This document shows positions 36,807 to 47,720 of a DNA stretch of 64,000 bases, piece after piece. The notes beneath the pieces are model-generated. The model was not told where the DNA came from, made no database searches, and saw only the letters and a program-made list of their open reading frames with translations. The DNA comes from Clostridia bacterium (GTDB taxonomy: Bacteria > Bacillota > Clostridia > Monoglobales > Monoglobaceae), in the NCBI GenBank assembly GCA_017456605.1, contig JAFTJA010000005.1, forward strand, positions 38,273-102,272, given 5' to 3'. Every line of letters starts with the position of its first letter. Positions within the stretch are counted from its first letter, which is position 1. Both the position numbers and the translations under genes were made by a program.

Positions 36807-39560
36807 TCATTTAATGCTTTCCGAAAGCTCACCGATTGATTTTTCGAGAGCCTGCATAGATTCACCAAAGCCGCTCCAGTCGCCGTCCTTGTTTGCCTGT
36901 TTTGCGCGGTTGAATTCTTCGATTACCTTTTGTGCCACATATTTGAAATCAAGTGAATCACCCTGATTTTCTTCCGTTTCTACGTCGCCCGGCACACTTT
37001 CTTCAAGTGTTTCTTTGGGCGGCGCTTTTTCGTTAAACAGAGCATAAAGTGCATCACTCAGGTTGTTCTTCATAACAATCTTTTCGCCGTATGCAACCAC
37101 CACCTGTTTGAGTTCCGGAAGAGTGGACTGATTGCTTGATGCAATATAGATAGGCTCTACATAAAGAACAGAATTCCCGATAGGAACAACAATCATATTC
37201 CCGCGGATTACCTTTGAGCCGCCCTGACTCCAGAGATTCAACTCTTTTGAAATATCCATATCCGAATTTATGCGATTCTCAATCTGCATCGGACCATAGA
37301 CATTTATATCCTTGGGGAATTTGTAGACCTTAAGCTTCCCATAGCTCTCCCAGTCATTCTGTGCCGCAAGCCACGCAACCATATTATCCTTGTTTGTAAG
37401 GGTATACGGAATGGTCAAAAGAAGTTCTGAACTCTCTTTTCCCTGAAGCTTCATCATATTGTAATATGGTGCGATTTCTTTTTCCTCGGTTGCTGTGCCG
37501 TATCTTTCTTTTGCGATAACCCACATATCATTTTTGTTGTAAAAAGTCGTGGGATTGGAAATGTGATATTTTCCATAGACATTTGCCTGAACATTGAAGA
37601 TATATTCAGGATACTTTATGTGTTCTTTTATTCCTTCAGGGATTTCCTCACTGCTGAAAAGACTTGGATATATCTTGCTGTAAGCCAGTGCAATGGGGTC
37701 ACTTTTGTCCGAAATATAAAACGTCACGCTGCCGTTGTATGCATCAACCACTGCCTTCACAGAATTCCTGATATAATTGAACTCGCCATAGCTTTGGGAA
37801 TAGGGAAAATACTCTGTGGTAGTGTATGCGTCAACCACCCACTTGAGCGTTCCATCGTTGTCAATAACCATATACGGGTCGGCATCATACCGGAAGAACG
37901 GCGCCACGGTTTTGAGTCTTTCCACAATGTTGCGGTTTATCAAAATGCGGCTGTCACTTGACACCAAATCCGAAATGAGAAGACGGATGTCACCATACTT
38001 TGCGGCAAACAATGCACGGTTGAAGAAATTCAGTTTTAGTCCGCCGCTGCCGTCATAAGAAAACTCAATATCCTCCTGTCCTTCGGAATAGTCAAGCTCT
38101 TTGTATTTTTCGTTTCCAACCACTACATAATCGTTTGTCAGTTCTCCATAATAAATTCGGGGCTGGGTTATCTTTTCAACTCCGCTCTCCGATTTTGGTG
38201 GGATGTCTTTCACCAAAAACAAGGGCTGTCCCTGAGATGTAACCTCGCTGATAACATTCATGGTAAGACCAAAGCCGTGAGTATACCTGAGAGTACGGTT
38301 TATATAAGTATCCGCACTGTCGCTTAAGTTTTCTTTTGTTATCTCTCTGGGCGTTATTGCAACGGCTGTCTCTTTGCCGTCAATTTCATAAGGAACTATA
38401 TCTGTTTCGCTGAACTGATAATAGTTTCTTATTCCCTGAATTTGATTGAGCACCGTGAGGTTTGCCGAAAGGTCAAGTATGCGTATATTGTCTACTGCTC
38501 CCTGATTGGCATTTAAATCAGCCACAGAAAGGTCGTTTTTCACATCAAATTCCACTTCGGAAATGTCATCAAGTCCATAGGCTTTTTGGGTATATTTTAT
38601 GTTTGAAGCTATATTTTCACTTTCGCGGATTACCTCGTTTGGTGCTACCACAATTGTTTGAGTTCCAAAGGCAACAACCGCTGCCAGAACCCACGACAAT
38701 GGGTATATAAGAATAGTTTTTATTGCCAGACGGCTCTTTTGTTTCAAAATGAAAACTCCTGCTATTATCACAATGAAAACAAGCAGGAAAGGTGCTATCC
38801 TGTAATACGAAAGCCACACCGTCTTGTCAGTAAAGCCCGCCCCATCAAGCTCGCCAAAGCTGCTGTAAAGAATATTCTCTGCTTTCAGCATATAATTGAA
38901 GCAGATTATTATAAGCAAAATTCCTATATTTACAAAATTGTGAACAGCAACAGCCTTTAGGGTCAAAAACTCTTTCCCGCTGTAATTGCTGTGTGTTGCG
39001 CCAAACAGCCAGTAAGACACAAAAACAGCTGCCGTTATCAAAACCCATATACTAAGCAGCGAGTCACAAAGCGAAACAAAAAACGGCCGTACAAATACAA
39101 AATAACCTATGTCTTTTCCAAACACAGGGTCTTGCATATTGAAATTTTGAGAATTGCAAGCTTTCAAAAATTCTTCGCCAATACCGTGACTTACAAGTCC
39201 GTCAAGAAACAGCGTTGCCACAAAACTTATCAAAAGTGAAATCTTTAAAGACTCAAAAATTCCACGGTCAATGCTAAGTAGCATAAGGTTTCGTCTCAAA
39301 AATAACACACTTAAAGCTGTTGACACAAAAATCAAAACAAAGCTTATTGCCCAAATGGTCATACGGGTAACATAAGTCTTAACAAACACCGGGGTATATT
39401 GCTGACCAACCTCGCCCACTTTTATATACTCAAAAGCAATCCTTGCCGTATACCAAAGCACAAAAAGTACAGCTGCGACAATCAAAAACACAGCCGTCTT
39501 CTTTCCAAACCCTGACGACGATGATGTCATATCCCTTTTTATGTTTTTTACATCAATCAT
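36807..39560 (-). CDS. UPF0182 family large membrane protein
   Basis: 917 residues. The N-terminal 310 carry about seven membrane helices; the rest is a large extracytoplasmic domain with conserved blocks (RTLRYTHGFGLTMN, PRIYYGELTNDYVV, FRYDADPYMVI). The C-terminal tail includes an acidic linker and a short helical segment. This is the UPF0182 family of unknown function, widespread in Clostridia and Actinobacteria. ATG 39560 follows AGGGGAG and overlaps the ftsY stop by 8 nt, so it is the last gene of the smc-ftsY transcript. Confidence 0.88.
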   Translation of the reverse strand: MIDVKNIKRDMTSSSSGFGKKTAVFLIVAAVLFVLWYTARIAFEYIKVGEVGQQYTPVFVKTYVTRMTIWAISFVLIFVSTALSVLFLRRNLMLLSIDRGIFESLKISLLISFVATLFLDGLVSHGIGEEFLKACNSQNFNMQDPVFGKDIGYFVFVRPFFVSLCDSLLSIWVLITAAVFVSYWLFGATHSNYSGKEFLTLKAVAVHNFVNIGILLIIICFNYMLKAENILYSSFGELDGAGFTDKTVWLSYYRIAPFLLVFIVIIAGVFILKQKSRLAIKTILIYPLSWVLAAVVAFGTQTIVVAPNEVIRESENIASNIKYTQKAYGLDDISEVEFDVKNDLSVADLNANQGAVDNIRILDLSANLTVLNQIQGIRNYYQFSETDIVPYEIDGKETAVAITPREITKENLSDSADTYINRTLRYTHGFGLTMNVISEVTSQGQPLFLVKDIPPKSESGVEKITQPRIYYGELTNDYVVVGNEKYKELDYSEGQEDIEFSYDGSGGLKLNFFNRALFAAKYGDIRLLISDLVSSDSRILINRNIVERLKTVAPFFRYDADPYMVIDNDGTLKWVVDAYTTTEYFPYSQSYGEFNYIRNSVKAVVDAYNGSVTFYISDKSDPIALAYSKIYPSLFSSEEIPEGIKEHIKYPEYIFNVQANVYGKYHISNPTTFYNKNDMWVIAKERYGTATEEKEIAPYYNMMKLQGKESSELLLTIPYTLTNKDNMVAWLAAQNDWESYGKLKVYKFPKDINVYGPMQIENRINSDMDISKELNLWSQGGSKVIRGNMIVVPIGNSVLYVEPIYIASSNQSTLPELKQVVVAYGEKIVMKNNLSDALYALFNEKAPPKETLEESVPGDVETEENQGDSLDFKYVAQKVIEEFNRAKQANKDGDWSGFGESMQALEKSIGELSESIK

Positions 39561-40485
39561 TTGCCTTCTCCCCTTCCGGCTCGATTATTGCATTGACAAA
39601 TTCAACCGGATCAAATTCTCCAATATCATCAATCTTTTCGCCAAGCCCAATAAACTTAACCGGTATGTCATATTCGTTCTTTATGGCAAAAACAATACCG
39701 CCTTTTGCTGTTCCGTCAAGTTTGGTGAGGACAATTCCGGTGATGTCTGCCGCTTCCTTGAACTGTTTTGCCTGGGACACAGCATTTTGTCCTGTGGTGG
39801 CATCAAGCACCAACAAAACCTCTTTTGAAGAATCCGGAAGTTCTTTGTCTAAAATCCGGTATATCTTTTTGAGTTCCTCCATAAGATTTTTCTTGTTGTG
39901 AAGTCTGCCCGCCGTATCACATAGCAAAACGTCTGCACCGCGATTTTTTGCCGCACCGATTGCATCATAAATAACTGCCGCAGGGTCTGAGCCTTCGTGC
40001 TGTTTTATTATTTCAGCATCCGCCCTTTTAGCCCAAACCTCAAGCTGTTCGATGGCAGCCGCTCTGAATGTGTCTGCCGCTGCAATAATGACTTTTTTGC
40101 CCATCTCTTTATACATATGTGCCATTTTGCCGATTGATGTGGTTTTTCCCACACCGTTAACGCCGATTACCATAATCACCGCAGGCTTGCCCCTTAATAC
40201 AAGCTGATTTTCGCCCTCTCTCAAAATATTCTGGAGAATATCCCGAAGCTCGGCTTTCAGCCCGCAGCTTTCTGTGATGCGCTTTTCCTTTGCAGCCGCT
40301 CTCAACTTTTCAATAATCTGCACCGAGGTATCCACCCCGATATCTGCCATAATCATAATTTCCTCAAGCTCTTCAAACAGGTCCTCATCAATGGTCTTAA
40401 ACATACTGAGTGCATCCTCTATCCTTTCGCTGAGAACCTCTTTGGTTTTGTTAAGACTGTCCTTAAGTTTTGAAAAAAGTCCCAT
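39553..40485 (-). CDS. ftsY: Signal recognition particle receptor FtsY
   Basis: 310 residues. Membrane-associated GTPase that docks SRP-ribosome complexes for membrane-protein insertion. G1 motif GVNGVGKTT (108-116, K114), DTAGR, and TKLDGTAKGG are present; the N-terminal A-region is short, so it consists mainly of the NG domain. Its ATG overlaps the smc stop codon by one base. smc-ftsY order is common in Firmicutes. Confidence 0.96.
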   Translation of the reverse strand: MGLFSKLKDSLNKTKEVLSERIEDALSMFKTIDEDLFEELEEIMIMADIGVDTSVQIIEKLRAAAKEKRITESCGLKAELRDILQNILREGENQLVLRGKPAVIMVIGVNGVGKTTSIGKMAHMYKEMGKKVIIAAADTFRAAAIEQLEVWAKRADAEIIKQHEGSDPAAVIYDAIGAAKNRGADVLLCDTAGRLHNKKNLMEELKKIYRILDKELPDSSKEVLLVLDATTGQNAVSQAKQFKEAADITGIVLTKLDGTAKGGIVFAIKNEYDIPVKFIGLGEKIDDIGEFDPVEFVNAIIEPEGEKAND

Positions 40486-43400
40486 TATTCTGCCACCTCG
40501 TCAATATTTAGTGATAACAATTTTGATACGCCTTTTTCCTGCATAGTAACACCATAAAGGATGTTTGCAGCTTCCATAGTTCCACGTCTGTGGGTAACCA
40601 CAATAAACTGTGATTTTTTGCTGTATTTTTTTAGATAATCGGCATAACGATAAACATTTGCATCGTCAAGTGCCGCTTCGATTTCGTCAAGAATACAAAA
40701 CGGTGTAGGACGAACTTTGAGTATAGCAAAAAGGAGTGCAATAGCCGTAAAAGCTCTTTCTCCACCCGAAAGCAAAGTAAGGCTCTGAAGCTTTTTGCCT
40801 GGTGGCTGCGCCTCAATCTCTACGCCTGTTTCCATAATATCATCAGGATCAGAAAGCGTGAGCTTTGCCTGACCGCCGCCAAAGAGTTCCCTGAATACAC
40901 AGTTGAAGTTCTGGCTTATAATTTCAAACTTCTCGGAGAACTGCTTTTTCATTATGGACATCATATCTTCGATAATCTTTTCAAGCTCACACTTTGCTTT
41001 TTCAAGGTCAAGTGTCTGCTGAGTCAAAAAGTCGAAACGTTCTTTGACGTTTTTGTATTCCTCGATTGCGTCAATGTTAATATTTCCAAGTGCTTTGATT
41101 TTACTCTTAAGTTCAGAAATTTTTGCCGTTGCCGCTTTGATATCCGTTATTTCATCGCTTTTCAGCTTTTCAGCATCGCTGTATGTAAGCTCATATTCTT
41201 CCCAGAGATATTCAAAAAGTCCATCAAGACTTTCCTCACACTTTGTCTTTCCGGCTTCAATCTTTGCCTTTTGCTGACCAAGAGCAAAAAGCTTTTCGCG
41301 GACTGCTTTGACTTCCTCTTGCAGTTCTCTTGTTTTTTGGTCGGTATCTTTTCGTTTTTCCGTCAAATCCAAAAGCTCTTTTTCCAAGGTTTGGCTCTTG
41401 TCACCGATTTCCTTGAGTCTTTCTTTGTCAGCCTCAATTTCCTTGGTTATTGCCGCAATTTTTTCATTCAGAGCATCAATTTCGGCTTGTTTTTCAGTAT
41501 TTTCTTCTGTGATTGTCTTTTTCTCTGTCTCAACAGATTCAAGGCGCTCTTTTTGAAGGTCAATATCCTTTTGATTTGAACTTTCTTCAATGCGAAGAGC
41601 AATAAGCATATCCTGAACTGCTTTTACCTTATGGGAAATTTCTTCCGTTTCAAGCTGCTTTGCGCTGGTTTCATTGCGCAGTTTCAAAACGCTTTCTTCA
41701 AGCTCGTCAGCGGTTTTGTTGCAAAAAAGAATATCCTCGCTTATTTCATGGATGCGCTCGCTGATGGTGTCCTTCTCGCGAAGAAGCTGCGCCTTTCTTT
41801 CCTCTGCCGCTGCAAAATATGCGCTACTGTGGTCAAAATCTGCCTTTGCGCGTATATATTCTTCATTCTTTTCACTGATAATTGTTCTGCTTTCTTCGAC
41901 GCGCAACTGAATTTCCTGAAGTGCTTTGAAAAGTTCCTGTCTTTCATTTTCAACACTTGCAAGTTGCTTTTCCAGTTCGGAAATTTCCAGATTCAAAGTT
42001 TCTATCTCAGAGGCTCTTGACAAGAACCCTGAATGCTTGCCGTTGCTTCCGCCGCTCATTGCCCCGCCGGGCTGCATAATCTCGCCCTCAAGGGTGACAA
42101 TTTTGAACTTGTGACCGCACTTTGACGCCATACGGATGGCATTGTCGATGTTGTCAACAACCACCGTTCCTCCAAGTATACTTCCGGCAATTCCCTCATA
42201 TTTTTTGTCAAAGCTAACCACGTCGCGGGCAATCGCAATGTAACCATCCATTTTTTCAGCACCGCAAAAGTCGGTAGTGCGTTCTTTCACTGTGGAAACC
42301 GGCATAAATGTTGCACGACCAAGCTTTTCCGCCTTGAGGAAATTGATTGCCATTTTTGCGTCCTGCTCGGTTTCGGTAACGATATTCTGATTCACGGAAT
42401 GCAACGCAACTTCAATGGCGGTCACAAACTTTTTGTCAGTAGAAATCAACTTTGAAACTGGACCATAAATTTTTGCATTTCTCAGCTTTCCGCTTTTGTG
42501 CTCGGTCATAACAGCCTTAACACTGCGGTTGTAGCCCTCAAAATCACTTTCCATATCTTCAAGAACTGTTTTTCTTGATTTTTTGCGGTTTAATTCTTCG
42601 ATAATGCTGTTTTTCTTTTCGGCGAGCTGTGCTGTCTTTTCATTGCCGTCTTTCAGGCTGCGTTCATCCTCCTCAGCAGCTTTTTTGATGCTTTCAAACT
42701 CCAGAGAAAGCTTTGACAGTGCCGCCTCAATTGTCTTGTTATTTTCCTCAATCTTTTGGTGTTCAAGGCTGTGCCTTTCCAATTCCTCACCGGTATTTTT
42801 CAGCTCTCTTTCAAAATTTTCAATGAGGATATTGTAGTTTGTCACCTTGCTTCTGAGTGTGCTTATCTGGGAGGTTTTATCAATAATTTCCGACTTAAGG
42901 CTTTCAATATTTTCTCCGCTTTCTTCAAAGATAAAGTTTATTTTTTCAAACTCTTCTTCCTTTTCGGCTACTTTTTTGAGCAGTTCTTCACGCTTTTCTG
43001 AAAGCTCATCATATACTTTTTTATAACCCTCAATAATCTCATCGAGCTGCGCTATTCCCCGATGGCTTTTGCCGATTTCATCCTTGATACGGTTTATGTT
43101 TTCATTGCAATGCTCGATGTTTGCAAAATTCAGAGAAATTCTGTTGTTTTCTTCTGCCGTTTCGTCTGCTGCCTCTCTTTGAGCCTGGCGACAGCTTTCC
43201 ATTTGTTCTTCATATTTTTCAATTTTTTCATAAAGCTCACGTGTAAGCTGTTCTTTTTGGTCAACTTCCTTCTGCATAAGGTCGATGCTGTTTGAAACTC
43301 CGTCAAGCCTTCCGTCAATTTCAACTAAATCACGTCTGTGTTTCACAATCTCCGCCACAGAAACGCTCACGTCAATAACTTTGAGTTCATCCCGCAAGTT

Positions 43401-44048
43401 GAGATATTTTTTTGCTTTCTCGGACTGAATGCGAAGGGGCTCAATCTGTCCTGAAAGCTCCGACATAATATCATTTACACGGGTTAGGTTGTCATTGGTC
43501 TTTTCGAGCTTTTTTTCTGCCTCGTTCTTTCTATATTTATACTTGGTTATACCCGCTGCTTCTTCAAAAATCCGGCGTCTGTCCTCAGATTTGTTGCTCA
43601 AAATTTCGTCGATTTTTCCCTGACCCACAATGGAATAACCCTCACGTCCGATACCTGTATCCATAAAAAGCTCATGAATGTCACGAAGACGGCAGGATGC
43701 GTGGTTGATAAAATATTCGCCCTCGCCGCTGCGGTATACACGTCTTGTGATGATAACTTCTTCAAAGTCAACCGGAAGCTCACCATCAGAATTATCAAGA
43801 GTGAGTGAAACCTCTGCAAACCCCTGAGGCTTTCTCACCTCAGTTCCGGCAAAGATAACGTCCTCCATGCGGCTTCCGCGGAGCGAACGAACGCTCTGCT
43901 CACCCATAACCCAACGTATAGCATCAGAGATATTGCTCTTGCCCGAACCGTTTGGTCCGACAATAGCCGTTATTCCGTGGTTGAAATCAAGATATATTTT
44001 ATCCGCAAAGGATTTAAAGCCCTGGAGCTCAACACTTTTAAGATGCAA
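40485..44048 (-). CDS. smc: Chromosome segregation protein SMC
   Basis: 1187 residues, full length. N-terminal ATPase head with Walker A GPNGSGKSN (31-39), coiled coil, a hinge near residues 505-665 (YGPVSKLISTDKKFVTAIEV and GGTVVVDNIDNAIRMA), returning coiled coil, and C-terminal head with LSGGERAFTAIALLFAI and Walker B FCILDEIEAALDD. It organises and segregates the chromosome with ScpA and ScpB, which are not in this window. The start is a TTG at 44048 after GGGGG, about eight bases upstream. Confidence 0.97.
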   Translation of the reverse strand: MHLKSVELQGFKSFADKIYLDFNHGITAIVGPNGSGKSNISDAIRWVMGEQSVRSLRGSRMEDVIFAGTEVRKPQGFAEVSLTLDNSDGELPVDFEEVIITRRVYRSGEGEYFINHASCRLRDIHELFMDTGIGREGYSIVGQGKIDEILSNKSEDRRRIFEEAAGITKYKYRKNEAEKKLEKTNDNLTRVNDIMSELSGQIEPLRIQSEKAKKYLNLRDELKVIDVSVSVAEIVKHRRDLVEIDGRLDGVSNSIDLMQKEVDQKEQLTRELYEKIEKYEEQMESCRQAQREAADETAEENNRISLNFANIEHCNENINRIKDEIGKSHRGIAQLDEIIEGYKKVYDELSEKREELLKKVAEKEEEFEKINFIFEESGENIESLKSEIIDKTSQISTLRSKVTNYNILIENFERELKNTGEELERHSLEHQKIEENNKTIEAALSKLSLEFESIKKAAEEDERSLKDGNEKTAQLAEKKNSIIEELNRKKSRKTVLEDMESDFEGYNRSVKAVMTEHKSGKLRNAKIYGPVSKLISTDKKFVTAIEVALHSVNQNIVTETEQDAKMAINFLKAEKLGRATFMPVSTVKERTTDFCGAEKMDGYIAIARDVVSFDKKYEGIAGSILGGTVVVDNIDNAIRMASKCGHKFKIVTLEGEIMQPGGAMSGGSNGKHSGFLSRASEIETLNLEISELEKQLASVENERQELFKALQEIQLRVEESRTIISEKNEEYIRAKADFDHSSAYFAAAEERKAQLLREKDTISERIHEISEDILFCNKTADELEESVLKLRNETSAKQLETEEISHKVKAVQDMLIALRIEESSNQKDIDLQKERLESVETEKKTITEENTEKQAEIDALNEKIAAITKEIEADKERLKEIGDKSQTLEKELLDLTEKRKDTDQKTRELQEEVKAVREKLFALGQQKAKIEAGKTKCEESLDGLFEYLWEEYELTYSDAEKLKSDEITDIKAATAKISELKSKIKALGNINIDAIEEYKNVKERFDFLTQQTLDLEKAKCELEKIIEDMMSIMKKQFSEKFEIISQNFNCVFRELFGGGQAKLTLSDPDDIMETGVEIEAQPPGKKLQSLTLLSGGERAFTAIALLFAILKVRPTPFCILDEIEAALDDANVYRYADYLKKYSKKSQFIVVTHRRGTMEAANILYGVTMQEKGVSKLLSLNIDEVAE

Positions 44049-44164
44049 AAAGATTACCCCCTCAAACTAAGAGCCATAGGCCCTTTTAACCTCTAAATCA
44101 CAAATTTTAAGGCAAATTCCGCCCTGGAAAAAAGGACAAAATCCACCAGAATATATTCTTAGTC

Positions 44165-44193
44165 ATTATATCATATTTTTGCGGGTTTGTCCA
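44165..44193 (-). promoter_or_regulatory. SigA-type promoter for smc-ftsY
   Basis: TGGACA (44193-44188), 17 bp, TATAAT (44170-44165) on the minus strand. The leader is about 110 nt with no clear regulatory fold. Confidence 0.78.
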
Positions 44194-44215
44194 TAGCGAA
44201 ATTGTCTTGTACGGA

Positions 44216-44249
44216 CAAAAAAAGATTGTGCAGAAATGCTGCACAATCT
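44216..44249 (-). terminator. Terminator after ricT
   Basis: A perfect 11-bp stem (44223-44233 with 44239-44249), five-base loop, followed on the minus strand by seven T. Confidence 0.9.
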
Positions 44250-44264
44250 AACGAGATATCAATT

Positions 44265-45125
44265 TTAGTTTTCTTTAAATTCCTCTGGAATTTCTTCAAC
44301 CGGCTCTGCTTTTCCTTTTTTGAGAACTTTAACGTCTTTTGCGTCAAGGAATTTGAAAACAGGCTCTTCCTGAGTGCCAAAACGCACCTTGATAAGACCC
44401 TTGAGGACGAATGTTTCTGCTACCACGCCACGCTCCCCGTCATATTCAACCAAGGCACCCTTTCCTGGGACTTTCTTGAGCAAATCCTCATACGCTGCCT
44501 GCTCATACTGAAGGCAACACATAAGTCTGCTGCAAATTCCTGAAATTTTTGTGGGATTGAGGGAAAGGCTCTGGTCCTTCGCCATCCTGATTGATACCGA
44601 ATGAAAATCATTGAGAAATGTCGAGCAACAAAGAGGTCTTCCGCAAATTCCTATTGCACCCAAAGTCTTCGCTTCATCACGCACGCCCATCTGACGAAGT
44701 TCAATTCTTGTTTTGAAAACACTCGCAAGACTTTTAACAAGCTCACGAAAGTCAATTCTTCCGTCAGCAGTAAAGTAAAACAAAATCTTGCTGCCGTCAA
44801 ACGTATATTCAGTATTGACAAGCTTCATATTGAGGCCGTGCTCCTGAATTTTTGTCAAAGCGATTTCAAAAGCTTCTTTTTCTTTTTCCTTATTTTTTTC
44901 AAGTCTTTCAAAATCCGCTTTTGTTGCAGGGCGGACAATTGGTTTAAGCGGTGTCACAATTTCTTTGTCATCCACCTCAGTATTTTTGATGGCAACAAAA
45001 CCAAACTCCAGTCCTCTGGAGGTTTTAACCACTACCCCGTCGCCAATATTCAATTTATATTCTTTTGGGTCGAAATAATATACCTTTCCGACCTTGTTAA
45101 ATTTCACTCCTATAACTTCTGTCAT
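44265..45125 (-). CDS. ricT: RicT/YaaT (PSP1 domain) RNA-decay and sporulation factor
   Basis: 286 residues. With RicA and RicF it forms a Y-complex that carries iron-sulfur clusters and directs RNase Y maturation of mRNAs; mutants affect sporulation and competence. The PSP1 domain spans most of the protein, and the conserved cysteines C161, C166, C167, C198, C203 and C204 are present in CGRPLCC and CSRLMCC. The charged C-terminal tail is variable. ATG 45125 lies 29 nt inside holB with GGGAGG six bases upstream. holB-ricT is the order also seen in Bacillus. Confidence 0.92.
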   Translation of the reverse strand: MTEVIGVKFNKVGKVYYFDPKEYKLNIGDGVVVKTSRGLEFGFVAIKNTEVDDKEIVTPLKPIVRPATKADFERLEKNKEKEKEAFEIALTKIQEHGLNMKLVNTEYTFDGSKILFYFTADGRIDFRELVKSLASVFKTRIELRQMGVRDEAKTLGAIGICGRPLCCSTFLNDFHSVSIRMAKDQSLSLNPTKISGICSRLMCCLQYEQAAYEDLLKKVPGKGALVEYDGERGVVAETFVLKGLIKVRFGTQEEPVFKFLDAKDVKVLKKGKAEPVEEIPEEFKEN

Positions 45126-46128
45126 GGATTGCCTCCCAAAGTTCCAAGCTCATGCACTGTGCAATCTGGGCATAGCTTATATTTTTAGAAAAATACTCAT
45201 TGTATTTAAGCAAAATTTCCAGCATCTTCTGGGGAACAGACTCATATATCTGTCCGCCAATTTCTCCAAGCTTTGATATCTTGTCTGGATTTATAATTTG
45301 TTCAAAATCTCCTGATTTCTTTATATACAAGAGGTCACAAAAAAGCCCTTGCAATATATCTCTCAAAATCTCAAAATCATCTTTATTTCGCTTCAAAAAC
45401 AGTGCAAAATCATATATCACACGCTTTTTATTGTTTAGTAATGCCTCAAAAACAGCTAACAGTTCGTCTCTCAGTTTAAGTGTCTCAGAGGACTCACACA
45501 GCATCTTTGCCTTGCCGATAGAGCCTGCACTCATAGCCGCAACAGCAACCGCACTGTCAGACATTTGGGGATAATTGTTTCTTAAATACTCCTCCACATT
45601 CTCATCTGAAAGCGGAAAAAACTTAATCGAAACTGTTCTGGATAAAACCGTAGGCAAAAACATATTTGGGTTTTCTGCTATCAGTATAATAGTGCAGTAT
45701 GCCGGCGGTTCTTCAAGGACTTTAAGCAAGCTGTTTTGCGCATACACATTCATAGTATCAGCTTTTGGGACAATATAAATCTTTCGCTCCGAAACATATG
45801 GTTTTATAAACACATCTTTTTTCATATTACGGATTGTGTCCACCAAAACATCAGTGCTTTTTTTGCTCTGGTCATAAAGCTGGTTTGTCACAACCGCAAG
45901 GTCAGGGTGGTTTCCTGATTCACACATACTGCAGCTTTTGCAAATGCCGCACGGCTCGCCGCTGTTTGGGTTTTCACAGAGCAAAAGCTTTGAAAAAGCC
46001 TTTGCCGCAGTGAGTCTGCCCACCCCTTTTGGGCCTTCAAAAATATATGCATGTCCCACACGCCCGTCAAGATAGGAACTCAGCAGGACTTTTTTTACTT
46101 TTTCATGACCCACAACGCCTGACAGCAT
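45097..46128 (-). CDS. holB: DNA polymerase III subunit delta'
   Basis: 343 residues. Clamp-loader subunit. AAA+ fold with GPKGVGRLT (32-40), in which arginine replaces the Walker A lysine, as tolerated in this non-hydrolysing subunit. The zinc finger is made of C60, C63, C66 (and C51 or C69). ILIAENPNMFLPTVLSRTVS is the sensor-1 region. It precedes and overlaps ricT and follows glyS by 17 nt. Confidence 0.92.
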   Translation of the reverse strand: MLSGVVGHEKVKKVLLSSYLDGRVGHAYIFEGPKGVGRLTAAKAFSKLLLCENPNSGEPCGICKSCSMCESGNHPDLAVVTNQLYDQSKKSTDVLVDTIRNMKKDVFIKPYVSERKIYIVPKADTMNVYAQNSLLKVLEEPPAYCTIILIAENPNMFLPTVLSRTVSIKFFPLSDENVEEYLRNNYPQMSDSAVAVAAMSAGSIGKAKMLCESSETLKLRDELLAVFEALLNNKKRVIYDFALFLKRNKDDFEILRDILQGLFCDLLYIKKSGDFEQIINPDKISKLGEIGGQIYESVPQKMLEILLKYNEYFSKNISYAQIAQCMSLELWEAIHDRSYRSEI

Positions 46129-46145
46129 TTGATGTGCACCATCCC

Positions 46146-47537
46146 TTAAAATTTAATTCTTTCGCTAATATAGTTGGAAAGCTCGTCAATCTTCACACGT
46201 TCCTGTTCCATAGTGTCGCGGTGACGTACGGTAACAGACGCATCCTCCTCTGACTCAAAGTCATAAGTGATACAGAAAGGTGTTCCGATTTCGTCCTGTC
46301 TGCGGTAACGTTTACCTATGCTACCTGCTTCGTCATATTCACACATAAATTCCGCTGCAAGCTTTCTGTAAACCTCACCTGCACCCTCTGCCAATTTCTT
46401 TGAAAGTGGCAAAACTGCGGCTTTAATCGGTGCCAGTGCCGGATGAAATCTCATAACTGTGCGGACGTCATTTTTTTCAGCATCAATAATTTCTTCATCA
46501 TAAGCTTCAACCAAAAATGCCAGGGTAACACGATCAGCACCAAGTGACGGTTCAACGCAGTAAGGCACATATTTTTCATTTGTTTCAGGGTCGTTATATT
46601 CAAGCTTTTCACCGCTGTGATTGCTGTGCTGTGTGAGGTCAAAGTCTGTTCTGTCAGCTATGCCCCAAAGCTCTCCCCAACCAAACGGGAACATAAATTC
46701 AATATCTGTTGTTGCATTGCTGTAATGAGAAAGTTCTTCCTGCTCATGGTCACGCATTTTGATGTTTTCTTCTTTGATATCCAGTGAAAGAAGCCAGTTT
46801 TTGCAAAAATCCTTCCAATAGCTGAACCATTCAAGGTCTGTGCCGGGTTTGCAGAAGAATTCAAGCTCCATCTGCTCAAACTCGCGGGTTCTGAAAGTGA
46901 AGTTTCCCGGCGTAATTTCGTTTCGGAAGGACTTGCCCACCTGACCTATACCAAAGGGAACTTTCTTTCTTGATGTTCTTTGAACATTTTTGAAGTTTAC
47001 AAAAATACCCTGAGCTGTTTCAGGTCTTAAGAAAATCTCGTTTTTGCTGTCTTCGGTAACTCCCTGGAAAGTCTTGAACATGAGATTGAATTTTCTTATA
47101 TCTGTGAAATTATGCTTTCCGCATTCAGGACATTTTATTTGCTTTTCATTGATGAATTCCATCATTTTTGCATCAGACCAGCCATCCGCTGAAACTCCTG
47201 CTTCATCTTCAATAAGCTTATCTGCTCTAAAACGGCTTTTACATTCTTTACAGTCCATAAGCGGGTCAGAAAAACCGCCAACGTGACCTGATGCCACCCA
47301 AACCTCGGGATTCATAAGAATAGCCGCATCAAGACCTACGTTGTAGGGACTTTCCTGGATAAACTTTTTCCACCAAGCACGCTTTACGTTGTTCTTGAGT
47401 TCAACGCCCAAAGGACCGTAATCCCATGTGTTTGCCAGTCCGCCGTATATTTCAGAGCCGGAATACACAAATCCACGACCCTTGCAAAGAGCAACTATTT
47501 TCTCCATTGTTTTTTCAGTATTTTTCATTTCTATCAC
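46146..47537 (-). CDS. glyS: Glycyl-tRNA synthetase (dimeric type)
   Basis: 463 residues, the single-chain alpha-2 class II form shared with archaea and eukaryotes, rather than the alpha/beta GlyQ-GlyS form. Motif 2 ([15 protein letters not shown]) and motif 3 ([14 protein letters not shown]) are present, as is a zinc-like C-x2-C pair set ([10 protein letters not shown] and CPECGKHNF). A GTG at 47537 or the ATG at 47528 could be the start; the first has AAGGG four bases upstream. Its leader (about 95 nt) has a small hairpin but no T-box that I can see. Confidence 0.94.
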   Translation of the reverse strand: MIEMKNTEKTMEKIVALCKGRGFVYSGSEIYGGLANTWDYGPLGVELKNNVKRAWWKKFIQESPYNVGLDAAILMNPEVWVASGHVGGFSDPLMDCKECKSRFRADKLIEDEAGVSADGWSDAKMMEFINEKQIKCPECGKHNFTDIRKFNLMFKTFQGVTEDSKNEIFLRPETAQGIFVNFKNVQRTSRKKVPFGIGQVGKSFRNEITPGNFTFRTREFEQMELEFFCKPGTDLEWFSYWKDFCKNWLLSLDIKEENIKMRDHEQEELSHYSNATTDIEFMFPFGWGELWGIADRTDFDLTQHSNHSGEKLEYNDPETNEKYVPYCVEPSLGADRVTLAFLVEAYDEEIIDAEKNDVRTVMRFHPALAPIKAAVLPLSKKLAEGAGEVYRKLAAEFMCEYDEAGSIGKRYRRQDEIGTPFCITYDFESEEDASVTVRHRDTMEQERVKIDELSNYISERIKF

Positions 47538-47638
47538 AATGCCCTTCTGCCCACAAACTTTTTATACCTTCCGCTGTGAGCCTGCGGAATAAATAAGATT
47601 TTTAATTATTAAATCCGGTACATACATACCTATTTTAC

Positions 47639-47667
47639 ATTATACCGCATTTCTCCGCCAAAGGCAA
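47639..47667 (-). promoter_or_regulatory. SigA-type promoter for glyS-holB-ricT
   Basis: TTGCCT (47667-47662), 17 bp, TATAAT (47644-47639) on the minus strand. Confidence 0.75.
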
Positions 47668-47720
47668 GAAAAATTTTGATATTTTTGTGACCTTTAGTGT
47701 TTTGTCAGCCCAAACTTAGC

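Noticed and set aside
47538..47640. T-box leader for glyS (and for proS at 60833-60935)
   Set aside because: Leaders are about 100 nt, with no T-box bulge sequence and no terminator stem before the genes.
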